DNA of 7,130 nucleotides from Woeseia sp. GTDB lineage: Bacteria; Pseudomonadota; Gammaproteobacteria; Steroidobacterales; Woeseiaceae. The notes below the pieces were generated by a model that saw only the letters and a program-made list of their open reading frames with translations, did not search any database and was not told the origin of the DNA. The stretch is from NCBI GenBank assembly GCA_003229095.1, contig QIHS01000268.1, positions 1 to 7,130 on the forward strand. Direction: 5' to 3'. The position numbers were made by a program, and so were the translations under genes. Shown here one piece after another: positions 1-4,614 of the stretch. Position 1 is the first letter of the stretch. Each line of letters starts with the position of its first letter.

Positions 1-1
1 T

Positions 2-166
2 GACGCTCGTAAGCAAGCCAAAATCGCTCGCACCGCTGCAATATTCCTCAGCCAGAATCCTCAGCTCGGCGACCACCCGGCACGTTTCGACGTCGTCGCT
101 TTTGATCGCACCCGACGTGCGCAATGCACGGTTCAGTGGATAAAGAACGCATTCGAGACCTCGTAG
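2..166 (+). CDS. yraN: YraN family (UPF0102) protein, 3' end only
   Basis: Partial gene entering from the left edge; the last 54 codons are present, ending at TAG 164-166. The fragment starts DARKQAKIARTAAIFL and contains the family's C-terminal signature RFDVVAFD (residues 28-35 of the fragment), then VQWIKNAFE just before the stop. This matches the end of E. coli YraN (RFDVVAF ... VEWIKDAF) as I remember it. The family has a PD-(D/E)XK nuclease-like fold and is often described as a predicted endonuclease; its cellular role is not established. The catalytic part lies outside the window, so its integrity cannot be judged. In many gammaproteobacteria yraN is followed by diaA/gmhA, which fits the remnant found one base downstream. 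The reading frame and C-terminus look native. Identification is from motif recognition only. Confidence 0.85.
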   Translation, partial: DARKQAKIARTAAIFLSQNPQLGDHPARFDVVAFDRTRRAQCTVQWIKNAFETS

Positions 167-167
167 C

Positions 168-311
168 ATGAAGCAGGTTCGGGCGCTGGGTCATCGCGTC
201 GATATTTTGCTCGCCATCTCGACCTCGGAAAACCCTGACAACGTCAATTGCCCGATCGCTGCGACACCGGAACGCCAAACTGACGCGCAGTCCTGGCAAG
301 TGCCTACTTGA
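168..311 (+). pseudogene. diaA: Remnant of a DiaA/GmhA-type SIS-domain gene
   Basis: An open frame of 47 codons begins at ATG 168, one base after the yraN stop, and ends at TGA 309-311. Residues 2-8 read KQVRALG, then DILLAISTS (12-20), then N-P-D-N-V (22-26) and an I-A-A-x-x-E-R stretch (30-36). This is the central strand-and-loop segment of the SIS fold in DiaA and GmhA (E. coli DiaA has KQVRALGH and DVLLAIST as I recall). Full proteins are about 190-200 residues. Here roughly the first 100 codons are missing, and similarity fades after residue 36, so the last 11 residues look like random reading-through. DiaA stimulates DnaA assembly at oriC and GmhA isomerises sedoheptulose-7-phosphate; a fragment this short should do neither. 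The ATG probably arose by chance at the deletion junction. The 3' end overlaps convergent sspB by 8 bases. Whether diaA or gmhA was the parent is uncertain; the yraN neighbour is compatible with either. Confidence 0.72.
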
Positions 312-705
312 CGATAGTCAGATGGGTGCGACTGGGGCCGGTTTTTTCTTTCTCTTTGCTGCCGTCCGGTGGCTCGGGTTTCACTGTACTGGGCGAGAAA
401 ATCATACCCTGGCCGGTCTCTTTTGCATAGATTCCGACAATCGATTCGATGGGCACCCAGACATCAAAGGGCACACCTGAGAATCGTGCCCGAAAACTGA
501 CGCCCATATTCGTAAGCTTTAAGTTGTGTGCTGCAGAATGGCTGATGTTAAGAATGATCTTGTCATCCTTAATGTGTTCTGGCGGCACGTTGACACCGTC
601 GATCGAGGTGTCAATGACAATGTGCGGCGTATGGCCGTTGTCAGCCATCCATTCGTGCATGGCACGAATAAGATATGGGCGCTTGGAACGGCTCGTGTCT
701 GTCAC
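304..705 (-). CDS. sspB: SspB, ClpXP specificity-enhancing factor
   Basis: Adaptor that binds ssrA-tagged and some other substrates and tethers them to the ClpX unfoldase in the cytoplasm. The 133-residue product opens with the family signature KRPYLIRAMHEW (8-19), followed by TPHIVID (26-32), IILNIS (50-55) and the FRARFSG / VPIESIVGIYAKETG core (71-98). The substrate-binding domain ends near residue 105. A charged, Pro/Gly-rich linker of about 20 residues follows, and the last five residues LTIVK match the ClpX-binding tail of E. coli SspB (LRVVK). The start is GTG at 703-705: an in-frame TAG lies only five codons upstream, and the next Met (residue 16) would cut into the domain. No strong Shine-Dalgarno is visible. 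The protein is shorter than E. coli SspB (165) because of the short linker. It is last in the pet-ssp gene row, but 305 bases from sspA. Confidence 0.93.
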   Translation of the reverse strand: MTDTSRSKRPYLIRAMHEWMADNGHTPHIVIDTSIDGVNVPPEHIKDDKIILNISHSAAHNLKLTNMGVSFRARFSGVPFDVWVPIESIVGIYAKETGQGMIFSPSTVKPEPPDGSKEKEKTGPSRTHLTIVK

Positions 706-758
706 GGTCGGACCACTGCGCTAAATTCCGTTTTTAATCGACTGGGGATTATCATGAT

Positions 759-779
759 GTGATGACAGGATATCATCAC
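759..779. repeat. Small inverted repeat in the sspB leader
   Basis: GTGATGA (759-765) and TCATCAC (773-779) are exact reverse complements separated by 7 bases, about 55 bases upstream of the sspB GTG. The symmetry could be an operator half-site pair or a small RNA hairpin in the leader. No matching regulator is encoded in the window and no U-run follows on the minus strand, so it is not a standard terminator. A repeat of this size can arise by chance. Confidence 0.4.
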
Positions 780-842
780 CGGCCGTTTGAGGTGTTGGTA
801 GATGTAGTGGTGTCGGCGAGTACCAGTATCGTGCCAACCGTT

Positions 843-929
843 AGGCATAGCCTGCCAGGATTCCTTAAAGGGGATGGCTCCCTGCGGTCCGCTTGATTCC
901 CCTTAAAGGAATCCTGGCAGACTATGCCT
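843..929. repeat. Long near-perfect inverted repeat (32-bp arms)
   Basis: Arm 843-874 pairs with arm 898-929 at 30 of 32 positions. The mismatches are 851/921 (C against A) and 867/905 (A against A). The loop is 23 bases (875-897) and itself holds a short GCGG-T-CCGC palindrome (884-892). The outer ends read AGGCATAG and CTATGCCT. Each arm contains the near-palindrome CCTTAAAGG, whose central base accounts for the second mismatch. Such a structure would form a very stable hairpin in RNA from either strand or a cruciform in DNA. No T-run follows in either direction, so it is not a classical intrinsic terminator. No coding capacity and no clear target-site duplication is visible. It may be a REP/MITE-like mobile repeat or an mRNA-processing hairpin between sspA and sspB; the sequence alone does not decide. 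Confidence 0.9.
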
Positions 930-1010
930 TGAGTCTTCCGCGAGTTTCTCTAGCGGGGCAATGATAAATTCTGTGTGAGCGGCAACTGGATCAAGGTTCT
1001 ACGAGCAAGA

Positions 1011-1640
1011 TCAGAGTCGCATTTCCTGTTCAAGCTCGGTCAGGCTCTCCTGGAATGATCGCCGCTCAAAAACACGTTTCATGTACGCCTCGATCGGTTC
1101 CGCTTGCGAACCAAGATCGATTCCGTACGCCGGCAACCGCCAGAGAACCGGCGCGATACTACTATCCACCAGCGAGAACTCATCACTCAGGAAATATTGC
1201 TTCGCCGCGAACAGCTCAACGCTGGCAAGAATACTTTCGCGCAACATTTTGCGAGGTTTGGATGCAAGTTTGCGATCACCCTCGGCATCGTATTGTTCGG
1301 CAAGCTCATACCAGTCCTTTTCAATACGAAACAACGCCAGCCGGAATTGGGCGCGCGTCACCGGGTCGACCGGCATCAGCGGTGGATGCGGAAAGCGCTC
1401 ATCCAGATATTCGACAATCACTCTCGAATCGTAGAGCACGAGATCACGGTCCACCAACGTCGGCACCGTGTGATAGGGATTGAGGTCCATCAGATCTTCG
1501 GGCAAATCCGGGCCCTCGACGTTGATGATCTCAATGGCGATGTTCTTTTCGGCAATCATCAGGCGCGTTCGATGACTGTGAATACAAGTCGGATTCGAAA
1601 ACAAAGTCATGACAGATCGTCGATTGGCAATTACTGCCAT
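1011..1640 (-). CDS. sspA: SspA, stringent starvation protein A (RNAP-associated)
   Basis: Glutathione-S-transferase-fold protein that binds RNA polymerase and, in E. coli, supports phage P1 late transcription and stationary-phase acid tolerance. The 209-residue product begins MAVIANRRSVMTLFS, almost as in E. coli SspA (MAVAANKRSVMTLFS). It keeps the thioredoxin-like N-domain with LNPYHTVPTLVDR (53-65), the surface P-H-P motif at 84-86 inside LDERFPHPPLMP, the IEKDWYEL segment, YFLSDEFSLVD and the C-terminal MKRVFERRSF...EQEMRL. As in the rest of the family, it is not expected to be a working GST. ATG 1638-1640 is preceded by GAAGGGGA (1648-1655) at 7 bases, which fixes the start. The gene lies 82 bases after petC in the same direction, the classic petABC-sspAB order of bc1-containing gammaproteobacteria. 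It could be co-transcribed with petC or have its own promoter. Confidence 0.96.
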   Translation of the reverse strand: MAVIANRRSVMTLFSNPTCIHSHRTRLMIAEKNIAIEIINVEGPDLPEDLMDLNPYHTVPTLVDRDLVLYDSRVIVEYLDERFPHPPLMPVDPVTRAQFRLALFRIEKDWYELAEQYDAEGDRKLASKPRKMLRESILASVELFAAKQYFLSDEFSLVDSSIAPVLWRLPAYGIDLGSQAEPIEAYMKRVFERRSFQESLTELEQEMRL

Positions 1641-1647
1641 GATGCGG

Positions 1648-1655
1648 TCCCCTTC
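1648..1655 (-). promoter_or_regulatory. Ribosome-binding site of sspA
   Basis: The minus strand reads GAAGGGGA seven bases before the sspA ATG. This is the strong purine-rich site that supports the chosen start and suggests sspA is translated independently of petC, which ends 82 bases upstream. Confidence 0.7.
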
Positions 1656-1722
1656 GGAAAGTTAATGAGAAATTCTTATTGTTATCAGGATTGAATAAAT
1701 TCGACTGTTGTCGTCGATGTCG

Positions 1723-2463
1723 TCAGGAAACGTCTTTCCAGACTTGCCTTTTAAGCATGATTGCAATGACCAGGAAGATGCTCAGGTAGATCAGCACCCA
1801 CACACCCAGCACACGTCGGGTGGAACGAATCGGTTCGCTGATATATTCCAGGAAATTCGCGGTATCGCGGGCAAAATTATCAAACTCTTCCGCCGTCATC
1901 GAACCCGCTGTTACCGTTTCGAAACCTTCAAAGTGCGTAGTGCCTTCTTCTTTCTCGTCCTGTACGAACGTAGCACTTTGATAACCCTGCAGCTCCCACA
2001 ATACGTGCGGCATGCTCGTGCCTTTCAGCACAAGATTGTCTACACCCGTCGGACTGTCCGGATCGAGGTAAAAACCTTTCATAAAGTTATAGACATAGTC
2101 TGTGCCGCGCGCTCTGGCCATCAGTGACATGTCCGGCGGCGGCTGTCCGAACCAGCGTGCAGCGTCATCTAATGGCATCGTAGCCTGAATCGTCTCAAAT
2201 GTTTTTTCGGCATTAAACATCAGGTTTTCGATGAGTTGATCTTCGCTCAACTCGAGATCCCGGCCGATAATATTGAATCGAACATACTTCGCTGAATGAC
2301 AACCGGCGCAGTAGTTCATAAAATTCTTGGCACCGCGTTGCAGCGAATTGATGTTGTCAGGATCGTTGCCTGTCGGCTCCAGCTCAATGGTCGATGCCGC
2401 AAAAACACCGCCCGCTAGCAAGAGCGCAACCAGGGGTACGCCGAATCGAGGAAATCTACCCAT
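1723..2463 (-). CDS. petC: Cytochrome c1 subunit of the bc1 complex
   Basis: Periplasm-facing c-type haem subunit of ubiquinol:cytochrome c oxidoreductase; it takes electrons from the Rieske cluster and passes them to soluble or membrane cytochrome c. Start chosen: ATG 2461-2463 (246 residues), preceded by AGGGTGG (2470-2476) at 6 bases. An upstream ATG at 2526 would add 21 residues without signal-peptide character. Residues 1-23 form a Sec signal (basic start, VPLVALLLAGG, cleavage near A-x-A/AAS). The covalent haem site is CAGCH at 52-56. Methionine 151 in GTSMPHVLWELQG is the likely sixth ligand, by analogy with the family. A single C-terminal membrane anchor spans about 218-237, followed by KRQVWKDVS on the cytoplasmic side. 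The start overlaps the end of petB by 8 bases, so translation is probably coupled. Confidence 0.96.
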   Translation of the reverse strand: MGRFPRFGVPLVALLLAGGVFAASTIELEPTGNDPDNINSLQRGAKNFMNYCAGCHSAKYVRFNIIGRDLELSEDQLIENLMFNAEKTFETIQATMPLDDAARWFGQPPPDMSLMARARGTDYVYNFMKGFYLDPDSPTGVDNLVLKGTSMPHVLWELQGYQSATFVQDEKEEGTTHFEGFETVTAGSMTAEEFDNFARDTANFLEYISEPIRSTRRVLGVWVLIYLSIFLVIAIMLKRQVWKDVS

Positions 2464-3706
2464 GATAGACCACCCTGTCCGGCACCTGTTTCGTTTTGTC
2501 GATGGTCGTGTAGTAAGGCATGGCAATGAAGAAGCCGAAGTAAATCACCGAGAAAATTCGTGCCATTACAACGTATACGCCCTCTGCCGGCTGCATTCCC
2601 AACCAGCCCAGCGTACAGAAGCTAATGACAAAAAGACCTAAGGCCGTTTTGTAGATCGGACCACGATAGCGGATTGACTTTACTCGAGAACGGTCAAGCC
2701 ATGGCAAGAATAACGGCGCCAACACAGACAGCGCCATCAAAGCCGCCCCCCAGAGTTTGCTGGGCACGGCGCGCAAAATTGCGTAGAAGGGTGTGAAATA
2801 CCACACCGGCGCAATGCGCTCTGGCGTCGCCATCACGTTGGCAGGTTCGAAGTTAGCGTGCTCAAGAAAATAGCCGCCCATATCCGGTGCAAAAAACATC
2901 ACGGCAGAAAAGATCATCAGGAAAATAATAATGCCCACCAGATCTTTGGTGGTGTGATAGGGATGGAATGCAATGCCATCGAGTGGCACGCCGTCGGGCC
3001 CTTTGTGGTCTTTAATCTCAATGCCATCAGGGTTGTTTGAACCGACGTGATGCAACGCAACAATGTGCACGAACACCAGGCCAAGTAATGCGATCGGCAG
3101 CACCACAACATGCAACGCGAAAAAGCGGTTCAATGTGATGTCTGAAATCGAGTAGTCGCCGCGAATAATTTCGACGATAGCCTCGCCAATTCCGGGGATC
3201 GCCCCGAACAGGGAAATAATGACCTGCGCGCCCCAGTAGGACATCTGGCCCCAGGGCAGCAGATAGCCGGCGAACGCTTCCGCGAACAACACGAAGAAGA
3301 TCATCATGCCGATAATCCAGATCAGCTCGCGCGGTTTCTGGTAAGAACCGTATAACATCGCCCGGAACATATGCAGGTAGACAACGACGAAAAAGAACGA
3401 TGCGCCTGTCGAATGCATGTAGCGAATGAGCCAGCCCCACTGGACATCACGCATGATGTATTCGACCGAAGCAAACGCGTCCGCCGACGACGGCTTGTAG
3501 TTCATTGTCAGAAAAATGCCAGACACGAATTGTATGACCAGGACGACCATGGCCAGCACGCCGAATATGTACCAAAAATTGAAATTCTTCGACGCGTAAT
3601 ATTCTGTGATGTGATATTTCATCGTTTCCGTGTACGGGAAACGATCGTCGATCCACTTCATGAAAGTGCTTTTTTTGGTGCCGATTTCGGCCTCGTTGCG
3701 TGCCAC
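2456..3706 (-). CDS. petB: Cytochrome b subunit of the bc1 complex
   Basis: Integral membrane subunit carrying haems bL and bH and both quinone sites (Qo and Qi). The 416-residue protein has about eight hydrophobic helices. The haem-ligand histidines are H98 and H112 in helix B, and H199 and H214 in helix D (FFALH ... VFVHIVALHH). The Qo-site motif is PVWY at 300-303 instead of the mitochondrial PEWY; as I recall, PVWY is common in beta- and gammaproteobacteria. Helix C carries the conserved GYLLPWGQMSYWGA (147-160). The start is GTG 3704-3706: it shares one base with the petA stop codon and has AGGAG (3714-3718) at 7 bases. The next Met (residue 16) is less well supported. The end overlaps petC by 8 bases. 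It acts with petA and petC as one complex and operon. Confidence 0.97.
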   Translation of the reverse strand: MARNEAEIGTKKSTFMKWIDDRFPYTETMKYHITEYYASKNFNFWYIFGVLAMVVLVIQFVSGIFLTMNYKPSSADAFASVEYIMRDVQWGWLIRYMHSTGASFFFVVVYLHMFRAMLYGSYQKPRELIWIIGMMIFFVLFAEAFAGYLLPWGQMSYWGAQVIISLFGAIPGIGEAIVEIIRGDYSISDITLNRFFALHVVVLPIALLGLVFVHIVALHHVGSNNPDGIEIKDHKGPDGVPLDGIAFHPYHTTKDLVGIIIFLMIFSAVMFFAPDMGGYFLEHANFEPANVMATPERIAPVWYFTPFYAILRAVPSKLWGAALMALSVLAPLFLPWLDRSRVKSIRYRGPIYKTALGLFVISFCTLGWLGMQPAEGVYVVMARIFSVIYFGFFIAMPYYTTIDKTKQVPDRVVYHG

Positions 3707-4290
3707 TACGCGACTCCTGAATCTGCGCCAATCATGATCAGGTCCTCACGCAAGAATCGGTACGGGGGCACTCTGAGATTGGTGGGTGCCGGGACATTTT
3801 GGTAAACACGGCCTGACAAGTCGAAACGCGAGCCATGACAGGGGCAATAAAAGCCGCCGAACCAGTCGTCTGCCGGACCCACCTGAAATTCCGCCAGCGG
3901 TGCACAGCCAAGATGAGTGCATGAGCCTTCAACCACGAGAAACTCCGGTTTTCGCGAGCGGTGTTGGTTAACCGCGAATTCGGGTTGCTGTTCCACAACC
4001 TCGGAATTCGGATCTTCAAGGAAATCGGTAACGCTCGACAAGCGAGCCAGCATTTCCTCGGTGCGCCGCACCACGAACACCAGTCTGCCGCGCCACATAA
4101 CACGGATCATTTCTCCGGGTTCCAAAGATCCCAGCGGCACCTCAACCGGCGCGCCCTGCGCCTGCGCCCTGGCGCTGGGATTCAGCGACGATATGAAAGG
4201 AATCGATGCGGCAACCAAGCCAACACCGCCAGTCACGACGGTCGCAACCGTCAAAAAATGACGCCTGTTGCGGTCAACGTCATCAGTCAT
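3706..4290 (-). CDS. petA: Rieske iron-sulfur subunit of the bc1 complex
   Basis: Carries the [2Fe-2S] cluster that takes the first electron from quinol at the Qo site and hands it to cytochrome c1. The 194-residue product has a twin-arginine motif RRHFLT at 9-14 followed by a hydrophobic segment (about 15-36) that stays as the membrane anchor, so it is a Tat substrate. The cluster motifs are CTHLGC (124-129) and CPCHGS (149-154). The ligands should be C124, H126, C149 and H152, with a C129-C151 disulfide. The position after GSR is Phe156, where high-potential Rieske proteins have Tyr. The P-A-P-T-N-L segment (167-172) typical of bc1 Rieske proteins is present. ATG 4288-4290 follows GGGAGC (4296-4301) at 5 bases. 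It is the first gene of petABC, and the stop shares a base with the petB start. Confidence 0.97.
   Translation of the reverse strand: MTDDVDRNRRHFLTVATVVTGGVGLVAASIPFISSLNPSARAQAQGAPVEVPLGSLEPGEMIRVMWRGRLVFVVRRTEEMLARLSSVTDFLEDPNSEVVEQQPEFAVNQHRSRKPEFLVVEGSCTHLGCAPLAEFQVGPADDWFGGFYCPCHGSRFDLSGRVYQNVPAPTNLRVPPYRFLREDLIMIGADSGVA
3714..3718 (-). promoter_or_regulatory. Ribosome-binding site deciding the petB GTG start
   Basis: AGGAG on the minus strand lies inside the last codons of petA, 7 bases before the petB GTG. It supports that non-ATG start and coupled translation across the TAGTG junction. Confidence 0.75.
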
Positions 4291-4614
4291 GTAGCGCTCC
4301 CATGCACCGCCTGGATCGGACCGAATTCAAGATCATTGCGTTTGCTCATGTTGAATCAAAACCTGCTCCCTATCTTGGGATTTGCGCTCGACCGCGGAAT
4401 GTACCCTCCAGGATCAAGCCCAAGCTGTATTTATTCCGGGTTTTGTTTAACCTAAGCTCCCTGGCAACGATTTGACCCGACACACATCCGGACGGTTTAT
4501 CGCTTTGTTCGAAAACTGAAAGATTTGCAGCAGGCCCGATTCGCCGCCAGGATAACAGCGCTTTCGGGACTGGGTGCGGAACCCGTCGCGCATTATACAC
4601 AGGGCGATTGAAAA
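4291..4614. promoter_or_regulatory. Divergent intergenic region between petA and degS
   Basis: The two genes are transcribed away from each other, so these 324 bases must hold the petABC promoter (minus strand) and probably the degS promoter (plus strand). The petA ribosome-binding site is at 4296-4301. The stretch 4430-4460 is AT-rich and could hold part of a minus-strand promoter, but I could not find a -35/-10 pair close to consensus in either direction. A GGAAC at 4578-4582 resembles the -35 box of sigmaE promoters, but no suitable -10 box follows. No convincing gene lies here: the minus-strand open frame at 4370-4600 has no recognisable similarity and lies in the leader. Confidence 0.5.

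Larger units (their letters stand above)
706..1010. other. sspA-sspB intergenic region without a gene
   Basis: These 305 bases separate sspA from sspB, which are usually nearly adjacent. No frame here shows recognisable protein similarity or a start with a good ribosome-binding site. The region contains the long inverted repeat at 843-929, a smaller 7-bp inverted repeat at 759-779 close to the sspB start, an 8-base palindrome ATCATGAT at 751-758, and a weak 7-bp stem with one mismatch at 938-956. A promoter for sspB may lie here, but I found no convincing -35/-10 pair on the minus strand. Confidence 0.7.

Noticed and set aside
48..299. Minus-strand open frame of 83 codons under the left edge
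   Set aside because: It lies antisense to the yraN end and the SIS remnant, both of which match known families; its own translation is Arg-rich with no recognisable motif.
821..836. Sigma54-like promoter upstream of sspB (minus strand TGGCACG then TGGTA)
   Set aside because: The -24 half matches, but the -12 half lacks the required GC dinucleotide (TGGTA against TTGCA).
720..840. Short minus-strand frame (about 38 codons from a TTG) between sspA and sspB
   Set aside because: No ribosome-binding site, no recognisable similarity, and a rare start codon; such frames are expected by chance.
843..929. Inverted repeat as an intrinsic terminator of sspA
   Set aside because: The stem is long and stable, but no T-run follows on either strand, and sspB lies downstream in the same direction.
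1104..1694. Plus-strand frame of 196 codons opposite sspA
   Set aside because: It is fully antisense to sspA, which matches its family end to end, and shows no domain of its own.
1690..1720. Terminator between petC and sspA (CGAC-N4-GTCG followed by AATTTATT on the minus strand)
   Set aside because: A 4-bp stem is too short to support a terminator call.
2464..2526. Upstream ATG that would lengthen cytochrome c1 by 21 residues
   Set aside because: It precedes a clean Sec signal with polar residues and sits deep in petB; the ATG at 2463 has its own ribosome-binding site at proper spacing.
4578..4599. SigmaE-type promoter for degS (GGAAC at 4578-4582)
   Set aside because: No TCTRA/TCAGA-like -10 box appears at the correct 15-17 base spacing.
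4370..4600. Minus-strand frame of 76 codons in the petA leader
   Set aside because: No motif or clear ribosome-binding site; it occupies the region where the divergent promoters should be.
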